Assembly (NCBI GenBank): GCA_016710235.1 | Contig: JADJLG010000001.1 | Location: forward strand, 2,841,501-2,905,500 | DNA from: Saprospiraceae bacterium | Lineage (GTDB): Bacteria; Bacteroidota; Bacteroidia; Chitinophagales; Saprospiraceae | Direction: 5' to 3' | Length of the DNA stretch: 64,000 bases | Part shown: piece after piece, positions 44,481 through 53,201 of the stretch | How the letters are laid out: the number at the start of each line of letters is the position of its first letter | How positions within the stretch are numbered: position 1 is the first letter of the stretch | Program-made: the position numbers and the translations under genes | Notes under the pieces: generated by a model | Database searches by the model: none | The model's input: only the letters and a program-made list of their open reading frames with translations | What the model was told of the DNA's origin: nothing

Positions 44481-47236
44481 TGGATGTCCTTTACTCGGGT
44501 GAACACATATGGCCGCATTATCTGGGAAATTTATTCTTATTGATTATTTTTTATTCAGGAATATTTATTTTAATACTTCATTTTACATTTAAATCAAAAG
44601 ATTCTCATGCTGTTTGGTTTAAATGGGCATACCATATTCAATTTTCAGGAATTCTCTTGACAATTGGACTTCTATTGTACATAATGTACAGCAAATATTA
44701 CGAATATCAATACGTATGGACGCATGTTTCAGATGAATTACCACTCAGATTTTTACTATCGGGCTTTTGGGAAGGTCAGGAAGGGAGTTTTTTACTTTGG
44801 ATGTTTTGGAATGCTTGTATTGGATCATTCTTTTTAAAGGATCAAAATCGGATCAACAGGATCGTGCTGGTCTGTATAGTCGGAGTGCAGGTATTACTAT
44901 GCAGTATGCTTTTGGGTATTTACCTGGGAGATTATAGGCTTGGAAGTAACCCTTTTGTATTGCTGAGACATATGATCGATGCTCCTATTTTTTCGGATCC
45001 CGAATATGTCTCCAAAATAACAGGAAAAGGAATGAATCCTCTTTTGCAAAATTACTGGATGCTCATCCATCCACCAGTTTTGTTTTTTGGCTTTGCTGCC
45101 ACTGTTGTTCCCTGGGCTTACTCACTAGCTGCATTGACTACCGGAGATTTTCAGACATGGGTCAAGAAAAGTTTGAGATGGAGTTTGATCACAACGGCAA
45201 TTTTGGGACTAGGTATATTAATGGGTTCCGCTTGGGCTTATGAGGCATTAAGTTTTGGAGGGTATTGGGCATGGGACCCAGTCGAGAACATGAGTCTAGT
45301 ACCATGGATACTTTTGTTAGCCGGCGTGCACACTCATTTTATTGTCCAAAACACAAGACGTGGTTTCCATTCACTTTTTACATATTATATTTTAAGCTTT
45401 TTACTTGTCCTATACTCTACTTATTTGACCAGAAGCGGGATATTGGGAGAGAGCTCTGCGCACGCTTTTACTCAAATGGGGTTGGAATACCAACTTGTTT
45501 TTTTTCTGGCTTCACTTGCGATTTTGTCCATATCTATTTTTTTTAGAAAATATAAAACCATTCCACAAATTAAAGATGAAGAAAAATTGCTATCAAGGGA
45601 ATTTTGGTTATTTGTTGCTGCTCTGGTTTTATTATTTAGCGCCGGATTGATCGGATTTACCACTTCAATCCCCGTTTACAATAAAATTGTAAATCAGTTA
45701 TCTACTGTATTGGATTTCAATGCAATGAAATATTTGAAAAACGGCCCCATTGACCCTATCGATCACCACAATCGATTTCAGTTATGGATAGCAGTTTGCA
45801 TCTGCCTGACTTCAAGCCTCGCATTACTAATACCCTATTATACTTTCCTGACTACAGAGCGGATCAAAACAACTTATAGAATATTCATTGTGACAGGGAT
45901 CATCAGCATGAGCATAGGTGGTGCCATATTATATTATTTTCCAAAATATACGTTTAGCAATTTCGTATTAATGTCTTCAGCTATTGGTATGATACTGATG
46001 ACATTACTATATTTTCACCAAAACAAACATTTATGGAATAAAAAACTTTCAACAACTGTTTCACATATTGGCTTTGGGGTTTTTATCATGGGAGTACTCA
46101 TTAGTGGAGTATATAAGCAGTACATTACACTTTCTCAGAATATTTCACTCATTGAAAATGAAAATGCAGAAAGTAAAAAACATTTTATGCTACAATTTGG
46201 GAAACCTTCTAAAACTGAATCGTATGAATTAAATTATCTCGCCGAAAAAACGGAAAAGCCTTTCACCACTTATTTAATTTCGGTTAAAGACTATAATGTT
46301 CAAGGGCAAATTAAAGATAGCTTTATTTTAAAACCTTCAGTACAAAGGGACTACAAGAACAATAAAATTGTGGCATATATCCCATATGTCAAACATCAAT
46401 TCAGCCATGATATTTTTGTTCATGTTGCTCAATCAAATGAATCCCAGGCGCCACAAAAAGCGCTCGATGAATTGAGGCTTGATTTGAGAGTAGGAAGGAT
46501 AACAGGCTCACTTCGTTTAGATAGTTTCTGCTATCAAAGTAGGCAGTTAGATACTTCGAGTTTATTCGTTACAGAACCCCACTACTTATTTTATCTCCAT
46601 AATGAAAATCAGCTTGATCCAGGTAAATTACCTAAATCTGATATCATACTGGAAGACAAGCAAGCAGTTGGAAAAAATCAGGATCCGGAATATCAAAACA
46701 CCGCCATCCGGTCTCATGACAGCACACAGTTTTTTTTACAATCATACAGGAAAAGAAAACAGAGCTTTAAGTTGTCTCAAGGCCAACACATTCAACTTGT
46801 GGGATTAGGTGATATCAGCTTAGGGAATATCAAACACTTTATCAAAAAAGCTATAAATGACAACAATCTACCAGAAATAATTCACATCATGACTGAAGTA
46901 AATATTAAAGGTACAGAGATAAATACTGTCTTAAAACCCGTTTACCTCATTTCAAATCAGATCCCTTATTTCTGGCATGACATCAGTAAGAATGGTGAAA
47001 TAAAATTGAGTTTGACAGGTGTAGATCCACTAAGGAAGATATATAAATTTGAAATCGAATACAATACTTCACAGGATATTCCTCCCCTGCTTCCCATTTT
47101 ATTTAATCAGGAAAATTCAAGCAGAAAATTTCTCATTCTGCAAATGATCCATTTTCCAGGTATAATATTGGTATGGTTAGGTGGCATGATGATGGTAGCC
47201 GGATTGATTACTGCTGCAATGCGTAAAAATGGATAA
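44477..47236 (+). CDS. ccmF: Cytochrome c heme lyase / biogenesis protein CcmF
   Basis: An integral membrane protein that ligates heme to apocytochromes c together with CcmE. It is long (919 residues) with about 15 helices. It shows the conserved FLLSGFWEGQEGSFLLW, the tryptophan-rich WWD-like segment YWAWDPVENMSLVPWI, and the histidines in HPPVLFFGF and GVHTHFI. The C-terminal ~350 residues form a large periplasmic domain (after about 560) and a final helix. The remaining Ccm genes (A-D, G, H) are not in this window. It overlaps the next gene by 8 bp. Confidence 0.93.
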   Translation: MMDVLYSGEHIWPHYLGNLFLLIIFYSGIFILILHFTFKSKDSHAVWFKWAYHIQFSGILLTIGLLLYIMYSKYYEYQYVWTHVSDELPLRFLLSGFWEGQEGSFLLWMFWNACIGSFFLKDQNRINRIVLVCIVGVQVLLCSMLLGIYLGDYRLGSNPFVLLRHMIDAPIFSDPEYVSKITGKGMNPLLQNYWMLIHPPVLFFGFAATVVPWAYSLAALTTGDFQTWVKKSLRWSLITTAILGLGILMGSAWAYEALSFGGYWAWDPVENMSLVPWILLLAGVHTHFIVQNTRRGFHSLFTYYILSFLLVLYSTYLTRSGILGESSAHAFTQMGLEYQLVFFLASLAILSISIFFRKYKTIPQIKDEEKLLSREFWLFVAALVLLFSAGLIGFTTSIPVYNKIVNQLSTVLDFNAMKYLKNGPIDPIDHHNRFQLWIAVCICLTSSLALLIPYYTFLTTERIKTTYRIFIVTGIISMSIGGAILYYFPKYTFSNFVLMSSAIGMILMTLLYFHQNKHLWNKKLSTTVSHIGFGVFIMGVLISGVYKQYITLSQNISLIENENAESKKHFMLQFGKPSKTESYELNYLAEKTEKPFTTYLISVKDYNVQGQIKDSFILKPSVQRDYKNNKIVAYIPYVKHQFSHDIFVHVAQSNESQAPQKALDELRLDLRVGRITGSLRLDSFCYQSRQLDTSSLFVTEPHYLFYLHNENQLDPGKLPKSDIILEDKQAVGKNQDPEYQNTAIRSHDSTQFFLQSYRKRKQSFKLSQGQHIQLVGLGDISLGNIKHFIKKAINDNNLPEIIHIMTEVNIKGTEINTVLKPVYLISNQIPYFWHDISKNGEIKLSLTGVDPLRKIYKFEIEYNTSQDIPPLLPILFNQENSSRKFLILQMIHFPGIILVWLGGMMMVAGLITAAMRKNG

Positions 47237-48026
47237 TAAAGCAGGATTTAAATATTGCCTTGTTGGGTCAGGAAATGTTGCTACTCAGCTTGGGACTGTA
47301 TTATTTTCTCAAGGTAATCTTGCAATTGAAATTATTTCAAGAAATTCAACCACCGGCAAAAATCTGGCAGCAGCTGTTCAAGCAAATTATATTTCTCAAG
47401 TTTCAGAGGCAAGTTTGGATGCTGAAATCATCTTTGTATGTGTCCAAGACGACGAGATAGCTGATGTGATGAAAAGCATTCAATCTAGAATAATTTCATC
47501 TCAAATCCTTGTTCATACTTCCGGCTCGAGAGGACTTGAAGTATATGACCCAATTTCTGCAAATACAGGTGTTTTTTATCCTCTGCAGACGTTTTCAAAA
47601 CATAATTTGGTTAAATGGAATAAAATACCGGTGTTTACACAGTTCATTGACGATACCCCTAAAGAATTGTTGTTGCTCATTGACAGATTAAAATGCAGGC
47701 ATCATATAATTTCCGATGATAATAGAATGGCGATTCATACTGCAGCGGTTTTTGCAAATAATTTTACCAATTTCAATCTAGTAATCGCCCATAGAATTTT
47801 AACTGCAAATCATTTGCCGTTTGATATATTGAAGCCTCTTGTGGATCAAAGTTTATCAACCGCTTTTTTAACTGAACCCGGATTGAACCAGACCGGGCCT
47901 GCAAAAAGGAAGGACAATGAAACCATTTCAAAACATATCAATTATTTAATCCAGAATTTTCCGGAATTTGAACAACTTTATGAGGATTACTCACGTTTAA
48001 TCAAGCTTACTTTTGACAAAAAATAG
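47229..48026 (+). CDS. Rossmann-fold DUF2520-family NAD(P)-binding protein
   Basis: A 265-residue soluble protein. The N-terminal dinucleotide fold (KYCLVGSGNVATQLGTVLF, about 8-26) has the GxGNxA glycine motif. HTSGSRGLEVYDPI and GVFYPLQTFSK are characteristic of the Rossmann-like/DUF2520 family. The C-terminal helical domain contains HTAAVFANNFTNFNL. It resembles pyrroline-5-carboxylate and ketopantoate reductases in layout. The reaction is unknown. It overlaps ccmF and is probably translationally coupled, although a role in cytochrome maturation is not implied. Confidence 0.88.
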   Translation: MDNKAGFKYCLVGSGNVATQLGTVLFSQGNLAIEIISRNSTTGKNLAAAVQANYISQVSEASLDAEIIFVCVQDDEIADVMKSIQSRIISSQILVHTSGSRGLEVYDPISANTGVFYPLQTFSKHNLVKWNKIPVFTQFIDDTPKELLLLIDRLKCRHHIISDDNRMAIHTAAVFANNFTNFNLVIAHRILTANHLPFDILKPLVDQSLSTAFLTEPGLNQTGPAKRKDNETISKHINYLIQNFPEFEQLYEDYSRLIKLTFDKK

Positions 48027-48034
48027 GCCTCATC

Positions 48035-48271
48035 ATGAGACATATCGGCATCATTCCACACAAAAATTTAGTAATTAACGTTTTTAAAAACGATAACAAA
48101 TACATTCTAAAAGTGGAAATTGGTCCTTTTGAGCAGGTCTATAAATTTTTGGAAAGCGACAAAATAAAAGGATTTCAGGATATAGAGAGCATGGTCAATT
48201 TGGAATTTACAAATTCTGCTTTTGCCATTTTTGACAAAATGAATGCTGAATACAAGAAACTAATTATTTAA
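48035..48271 (+). CDS. Small hypothetical protein, 78 aa
   Basis: It starts 8 bp after the DUF2520 gene and is in the same operon. It is soluble, with alternating strands and helices (NLVINVFKNDNKYILKVEIG; QVYKFLESDKIKG; NSAFAIFDKMNAEYKK). There are no cysteines, signal peptide or recognised domain. Its close packing between two operon genes and good codon pattern argue that it is real. Confidence 0.65.
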   Translation: MRHIGIIPHKNLVINVFKNDNKYILKVEIGPFEQVYKFLESDKIKGFQDIESMVNLEFTNSAFAIFDKMNAEYKKLII

Positions 48272-48281
48272 AATCGTGAAT

Positions 48282-48884
48282 ATGATCTCCACTCTTTCTT
48301 TTCGAACAACTTCTCTGATGAAAGCCATTTTTCTCACTATCGGCGTGGTCATCTGGCTAGGCTCCTGTGTACCTGACGAGCCTTCTACAGGATTTGATGG
48401 TCCCAGTGAATACACAATACTCTTTGACAAAACGGCATTGGCAGGTCAGAGTATTTCGCTCATCCATGCATCTACCACTGTAGAAGATGTGAACTTTATT
48501 AGCAGCAGGAGTATTACCAAGGTTTATGCAGAGCCGATTGAAATGCAACACAATAATAAGTTGAATACACAATCATTCATTAACTGGGCTTGGGATGGCG
48601 GTACCGGAGTTGACGGGAGCCACAATACAACATCAGTTGCCGGCCCGGGTGGTGGTGGTTCTGGAGATATCCTGCTGGCGTATGAAAATGGCGATGAGTA
48701 CAATATGTTCATTCCCGCTTACCAGCCCGTGACTCTCAGCAAATATGGTGAAATTGGAGAAGAGATAACAGGGTCCTTTTCCTTTACAGGAAATATTCAA
48801 GGAACGGAATCGGGAAAGGCATTTTATATTCAAAACTGTAAAGCCACAATTAGCTTTAGGTTGAAACGTGGGAAAGATCAATAA
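48282..48884 (+). CDS. Putative lipoprotein of unknown function
   Basis: About 200 residues. The lipobox WLGSC lies after the hydrophobic MKAIFLTIGVVIW. Starts at 48276 (GTG), 48282 (ATG) or 48318 (ATG, the shortest signal peptide) are all possible; 48282 is listed. The mature part contains a glycine-rich stretch (VAGPGGGGSGD) and a beta-rich end (GSFSFTGNIQGTESGKAFYI). I do not recognise the family. It is in the ccmE operon direction, 10 bp or less after the previous gene and 12 bp before the sirtuin. Confidence 0.65.
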   Translation: MISTLSFRTTSLMKAIFLTIGVVIWLGSCVPDEPSTGFDGPSEYTILFDKTALAGQSISLIHASTTVEDVNFISSRSITKVYAEPIEMQHNNKLNTQSFINWAWDGGTGVDGSHNTTSVAGPGGGGSGDILLAYENGDEYNMFIPAYQPVTLSKYGEIGEEITGSFSFTGNIQGTESGKAFYIQNCKATISFRLKRGKDQ

Positions 48885-48896
48885 TTATACTGTATA

Positions 48897-49574
48897 ATGA
48901 GAATTGCTGTTCTGACCGGTGCCGGAATCAGTGCGGAAAGTGGGCTTTCGACGTTTAGAGATGCCGGAGGATTGTGGGAAGGTCATGATATTTATGAAGT
49001 TGCCAGCATAGATGGTTATAAGCGTAATCCACAACTTGTTTTGGAATTCTACAATATGCGCAGAAAACAGCTCAAAGAGGTAACACCCAATGCGGCACAT
49101 TACAGTCTTGCTGCATTAGAATCAAAGCATCATGTCAAAATCATCACACAAAACGTCGACGATCTTCATGAAAGAGCTGGTTCAAAATCAGTAATCCATC
49201 TCCATGGTGAATTATTCAAAGTACGCAGTTCATTAAATCCCAGTTTGATTTATGATTGGTTTGACGACCTAAGCCAAGAAAATAAATGTGAATTGGGCAG
49301 TCCCCTTAGGCCACATATTGTCTGGTTTGGTGAGGAGGTTCCATTGATTCCATTAGCTGCTGAAATAGTGGCCAACTGTGAGTTGTTACTCGTGATCGGC
49401 ACATCACTACTGGTATATCCCGCAGCATCATTAATTCACTATACAGATTGTCCAATCATTTACATTGATCAAAATCCTGCTTCGATCAGTAGCATTCCTG
49501 AATCTAAATTAAAGGTTTATGCTTCTAAAGCTACAACGGGGCTTGCAAGCTGTATCGAGGATTTACGGCTCTAG
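48897..49574 (+). CDS. cobB: Sirtuin-type NAD-dependent protein deacylase
   Basis: Removes acyl groups from lysines using NAD. It has 225 residues. NAD-binding motifs are VLTGAGISAESGLSTFRD and TQNVDDLHERAG. The catalytic His is H103 in HLHGEL. LRPHIVWFGEEVP and LLVIGTSLLVYPAA follow. The four zinc-binding cysteines expected after HLHGEL are missing: the stretch reads FKVRSSLNPSLIYD and contains only one later Cys. From memory, Bacteroidota CobB proteins are often like this. It ends the ccmE operon. Confidence 0.93.
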   Translation: MRIAVLTGAGISAESGLSTFRDAGGLWEGHDIYEVASIDGYKRNPQLVLEFYNMRRKQLKEVTPNAAHYSLAALESKHHVKIITQNVDDLHERAGSKSVIHLHGELFKVRSSLNPSLIYDWFDDLSQENKCELGSPLRPHIVWFGEEVPLIPLAAEIVANCELLLVIGTSLLVYPAASLIHYTDCPIIYIDQNPASISSIPESKLKVYASKATTGLASCIEDLRL

Positions 49575-49739
49575 TATTGAGACATTCAATCCACATATAT
49601 CAGTTGAAATTCTAATGATAATTAATATGCCGCAAAATCTGTTTTGAACGAAATGAATTAAAGGTTCCATAATTTTATTTTAACACTTTGTTGTTTACTT
49701 TCCTCAGTGCATGGTAGTCTGATCTTAAAAAAACAAACC

Positions 49740-50417
49740 ATGAAAAAAATTTTTGTTCTTTTATCATTTGTGATTACCTCCCAAACTTCGGTTTTTTCAC
49801 AATTGGAAATTGGCGGTGAAATTGCTCCCTCATTTTCCAATATGAATATAGGTGGAGATTATAATTTAATCAATAATGTAAGTCACATCACAGGTGCTAA
49901 AACCGGAATCACCCTGAAGTACTATTCTCCATTAGGTTTAGGTGTTGAAACGGGATTGCAGTATCATCTTACCGGATTTAAGGTGAAACAAGGTCTGGAT
50001 TTTGAAGTGTATAATTTACCTGTCTCAGCTGGAGTTACCGCCATCCCGCGTTTTCACTTTCTAGAAGTGCCGGCTTTGTTGAGTTATAGGACAGGAGGAA
50101 ATAAAATCCACGGAATATTCAGTGCAGGTCCTTATGTAGCATTTGCTGTAGATGGAGAAATTAAAACGAGAGCAAATTTCTTAATAGACTTTAATCTTGG
50201 AACTTACGATCTCAATTTGAACAATAATATTTTCAACAGGTGGGAAATAGGTTTAATGGCAAAAGCTGGATTTGAAATTCCAATACAAGATTTTAAATTG
50301 AGTTTCTTTGGATCATTTCAACACGGTCTGAATGACTTATCTGACGAACCCATACTCGATATCCGTACCAGAAGGTATGCTTTGGGACTAGGAACAGGAT
50401 TAGCTTACGTATTCTGA
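49740..50417 (+). CDS. PorT/OmpW-like outer-membrane beta-barrel protein
   Basis: A 225-residue protein with a signal peptide (KKIFVLLSFVITSQTSVFSQ, cleavage before LEIGGE). Alternating amphipathic strands follow, typical of the PorT-family barrel (GVETGLQYHLTGF; FHFLEVPALLSYRTG; HGIFSAGPYVAFAV). It ends ALGLGTGLAYVF with the C-terminal aromatic residue favoured by barrel assembly. The ATG at 49740 is chosen because it begins the signal peptide, although the frame is open from 49707. Its end overlaps the convergent CPMC protein gene by 13 bp. The function is unknown. Confidence 0.82.
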   Translation: MKKIFVLLSFVITSQTSVFSQLEIGGEIAPSFSNMNIGGDYNLINNVSHITGAKTGITLKYYSPLGLGVETGLQYHLTGFKVKQGLDFEVYNLPVSAGVTAIPRFHFLEVPALLSYRTGGNKIHGIFSAGPYVAFAVDGEIKTRANFLIDFNLGTYDLNLNNNIFNRWEIGLMAKAGFEIPIQDFKLSFFGSFQHGLNDLSDEPILDIRTRRYALGLGTGLAYVF

Positions 50418-50644
50418 CCTGATTTTTCAAGTTCTTTTCGATTCTTTCGATAAAGATAAATCATCACCCCAACTGCAATATAAGGCAGGGCAAGTAGATA
50501 AAGTATTCCTGTATTCAATCCTTGTCCTGCCATTCCTCCCCCTTTGAGATTAGATTCAGCTGCCATCTTGCACATTGGACATTGTGAAAACAAATCAATT
50601 GAGAGCAAGCTAAAACAAAAGATGTAAAAAGTTATGGTTTTCAA
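50405..50644 (-). CDS. CPMC-motif small membrane protein at the end of the cox operon
   Basis: 79 residues: a signal peptide (ITFYIFCFSLLSIDLFSQ), then CPMCKMAAESNLKGG, a glycine-rich stretch, one membrane helix (ILYLLALPYIAVGVMIYLY) and a basic tail. The CxxC directly after the cleavage site would be periplasmic. I recall similar small proteins next to Bacteroidota cox genes, suggesting a role in copper or heme delivery. That is inference. It follows the DUF420 gene by 73 bp on the same strand. Confidence 0.72.
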   Translation of the reverse strand: MKTITFYIFCFSLLSIDLFSQCPMCKMAAESNLKGGGMAGQGLNTGILYLLALPYIAVGVMIYLYRKNRKELEKSGQNT

Positions 50645-50717
50645 TCTGGTAACACTTTAAAATTTAACAAAAATTTGCCCTATCAAGAAAATCAATCAGA
50701 AATTGAAGCGATTTCAT

Positions 50718-51248
50718 TTATTGATAGCATGGAAATAGAAGAATATAACATAAAGGTCCACTCCAACAAACATATAGCCAAATCGGGAAAACCCATCGGG
50801 CCATCCTCTGATGTTTATCAAACATCTCAGTAAGACCTTTAATATAAGTAAACAAAATAAAAGGAAAAGAAATTGCAGCAAGCACAACATGTGTGATGAG
50901 TATAAAAAAATATAATGTTCTTATAAATCCCTCCCTACAAAATTTTGTTTCAGGTGTGGTTATATGGTAAACTACATACATTAACAGAAACAAGAATGAA
51001 GTTATCAAAGCCACTGTCATCAATCTCCTGTGAAGGCTAATGTTTTTCTTTTTTATTGCGACATAGGCGCCAATCAGCAAGCTTCCACTAATCACATTGA
51101 AAAGCGAATATACTGCAGGTAAAAATCTAAAATCGATTGAACTTTCGATATGAATTCTGCGCATAAATACAATTACAAGCAACACAATTGCACTGATAAT
51201 GCAGGCCAGAATATTGAGCTGTTTGTATCTCCCCGTATTCATGAGCAT
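50718..51248 (-). CDS. DUF420-family membrane protein (CtaM-like oxidase assembly factor)
   Basis: A 176-residue inner-membrane protein with five predicted helices. The DUF420 hallmarks are LPAVYSLFNVISGSLLIGAY, KKNISLHRRLMTVALITS and VLAAISFPFILFTYIKGL, with conserved histidines in the helices. Family members (for example CtaM) are needed for heme-copper oxidase biogenesis. Its ATG overlaps the stop of the SCO-like gene by one base (TAATG), which indicates coupling. Confidence 0.88.
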   Translation of the reverse strand: MLMNTGRYKQLNILACIISAIVLLVIVFMRRIHIESSIDFRFLPAVYSLFNVISGSLLIGAYVAIKKKNISLHRRLMTVALITSFLFLLMYVVYHITTPETKFCREGFIRTLYFFILITHVVLAAISFPFILFTYIKGLTEMFDKHQRMARWVFPIWLYVCWSGPLCYILLFPCYQ

Positions 51249-51844
51249 TATTTTTTAAGAGACAAGAAAACCGGATAATGCAACACAAGATTGCGAAGCT
51301 GCGCTTGGTCATCTAATTGATAATAATTTCGGATCATCAATTGTGTGTCAACCAGAATAGCAATATTCGACTTTACCAAAGAGTCAGGAAGATGAAATGC
51401 AGAATGGAACTGATTTTTAAACAGATTCTCAGAGATTTGATACACCTTCACATATTCCTGATTGGTAACAGCAGGTTTTGGCTTCATGATAACTGAGTCA
51501 GGATAGCTACTATCAACTTCAAATACAATCATGCGCGGCTGAAAATCCTTACTACTTTGTGTATATATACGATTTATATTTTTTTCAGCAACCTGACCCG
51601 TTTCTGAATGCCGAATAAATGCAATTAGAGATTTTGCTATTCGAAGTTGTTCCTTGGAAAATATTGAGTCTTTCTCAATAGCTATAATAAAATCTAAAAC
51701 CTCAGATTTGGGTTTCAGTTCAGTCATTACTCTGTATCTTAATTGAGCTCCTTTATTGAGGAAATACCATGCGAAAATCGGCAGACCTACTAATACAACC
51801 AGAACTCCACCTGTGCGTAATATTTTCTGTAGCTGAGCCGACAT
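51248..51844 (-). CDS. SCO-like protein lacking the copper-binding CxxxC
   Basis: 198 residues with one N-terminal helix (GVLVVLVGLPIFAWYFLNKG, about 12-31) and a periplasmic domain. The location and the C-terminus (NIAILVDTQLMIRNYYQLDD) resemble SCO1/SenC copper chaperones, whose thioredoxin fold ends with a similar LVDxxGxIRGxYD strand. No cysteines occur, so the SCO CxxxC copper site and the CuA-metallation chemistry are absent. It may be a structural assembly factor. It sits between coxD and DUF420. The SCO relationship is inferred from pattern. Confidence 0.65.
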   Translation of the reverse strand: MSAQLQKILRTGGVLVVLVGLPIFAWYFLNKGAQLRYRVMTELKPKSEVLDFIIAIEKDSIFSKEQLRIAKSLIAFIRHSETGQVAEKNINRIYTQSSKDFQPRMIVFEVDSSYPDSVIMKPKPAVTNQEYVKVYQISENLFKNQFHSAFHLPDSLVKSNIAILVDTQLMIRNYYQLDDQAQLRNLVLHYPVFLSLKK

Positions 51845-51856
51845 ACTCAGCTCTTA

Positions 51857-52327
51857 TTAATGTTGCTGAACCTCTTCAACAGGCTTGCCTTCAGGTTCTA
51901 CTTTCATCTCCGGATGATTGGTTTCTTTCACTTCCGGTGCATGAGAAGGAGCATGATCTGCTTCTGTCTTAGGCAATATCACTTCCCTATCATGTACCCT
52001 TGCCTTATACTTTCTCCAAGTATTACCTTCTTGAAAAAATGCGATTGCTGCCCAAATCAGTAGGACTGTAGGAAATAAAACACTCCTTACTAGACCTGGT
52101 ACTTCATAACGCATATGCATGAATTCATAAATGATAAAGTAAGCTTTGTACAAGCTCAAGAAAATCATAGCAGTATACATGATGAGCTTAGGCAAATGGA
52201 AACCATGTACAATGTATCCTTTACCGAGTAGTGCGATAAACACTTCAACTAGTGTAACGATACCCAATAATATTAGTCCTTTGAATACAACCTTTTTACT
52301 TGCTTCGTATGATAGATGACCTGCCAT
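51857..52327 (-). CDS. coxD: Cytochrome c oxidase subunit IV-type membrane protein
   Basis: 156 residues. Three membrane helices (about 15-110) are followed by a charged, His/Pro/Glu-rich cytoplasmic tail (PKTEADHAPSHAPEVKETNH). The arrangement FKGLILLGIVTLVEVFIALL, MYTAMIFLSLYKAYFIIYEF, HMRYEVPGLV matches the prokaryotic subunit IV family in Bacteroidota oxidase operons. It lies 12 bp after the first-listed coxC. The role is structural or in assembly. Confidence 0.87.
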   Translation of the reverse strand: MAGHLSYEASKKVVFKGLILLGIVTLVEVFIALLGKGYIVHGFHLPKLIMYTAMIFLSLYKAYFIIYEFMHMRYEVPGLVRSVLFPTVLLIWAAIAFFQEGNTWRKYKARVHDREVILPKTEADHAPSHAPEVKETNHPEMKVEPEGKPVEEVQQH

Positions 52328-52339
52328 AATATATTCTAA

Positions 52340-53182
52340 TTAAAGTAGATAAAAAACTAAGAATACAAATACCCAAACTAAGTCGACGAAATGCCAGTAA
52401 AGGCCTATTTTTTCGACCATTTCATTTTTATTGCGTCTTTTGATATAAATTCCACTCCAGACATTTAACATGATAATCAATAAAAATACCACCCCACTGA
52501 ATACGTGAAAACCGTGAAATCCAGTAATAAAAAAGAACAAAGCACCAAAAGCTTTAGGGCCAAACTGCTGTTCTTTCACATCTCCGGCTTCTGTTTTGTA
52601 CTTCAATGGCGCCCAATGTCCATCGTGTTTATGTATTAAGAAAGATTGGCCAGCATGAAAGGTATCTCCTTCTTTGATATCATGGCCATCGCCTTCCAGA
52701 TACGTTCCACTTTCGATATGCGTACCAAATGGGTTTCTGGTAATCGACATATGTTCACCTTTGATTAAGGTAGTCCATTCCCATGCTTGGCATCCAAGGA
52801 ATGCAAGTCCACCGACTATAGTCAGCAACATCCAGAATACGACACCTTTTCTATTTTCGCGGTGGCCTTCCTGCACAGCTCTAACCATAGTCACTGAGCT
52901 TAAGATTAAGACAAATGTCATAATCGTTACAAAGATCAAAGGCTTGTGTTGTATGCCTCCCGGTAGGGAAGAAAAAACAAAATCAGGTACCGGCCAAGTA
53001 GGGCTGCTAAATCTCAATGTCCCATACGTTATCAGAAAACCTGCAAACGTAAATGCATCGGACAATAAGAAATACCACATCATCAATTTACCATAACTCG
53101 CCTTAAATGGCTCTTTGGCTCCATTCCAGAGCTGCGCGTCTGATGAATGATCGTGGGTCTGTAATGAATGATCTGTTGCCAT
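52340..53182 (-). CDS. coxC: Cytochrome c oxidase subunit III, long form
   Basis: A 280-residue heme-copper oxidase subunit III with about five helices. A soluble insertion of about 70 residues (about 140-210; LIKGEHMSITRNPFG to GDVKEQQFGPK) sits between two helices. Conserved blocks are GYGKLMMWYFLLSDAFTFAG-like (SYGKLMMWYFLLSDAFTF), GFHGFHVFSGVVFLL and YWHFVDLVWVFVFLVFYLL. It is one of two tandem subunit III genes. It is 19 bp after the shorter paralogue and before coxD. Confidence 0.93.
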   Translation of the reverse strand: MATDHSLQTHDHSSDAQLWNGAKEPFKASYGKLMMWYFLLSDAFTFAGFLITYGTLRFSSPTWPVPDFVFSSLPGGIQHKPLIFVTIMTFVLILSSVTMVRAVQEGHRENRKGVVFWMLLTIVGGLAFLGCQAWEWTTLIKGEHMSITRNPFGTHIESGTYLEGDGHDIKEGDTFHAGQSFLIHKHDGHWAPLKYKTEAGDVKEQQFGPKAFGALFFFITGFHGFHVFSGVVFLLIIMLNVWSGIYIKRRNKNEMVEKIGLYWHFVDLVWVFVFLVFYLL

Positions 53183-53201
53183 ATATTCTGTATAAATATG
53201 T

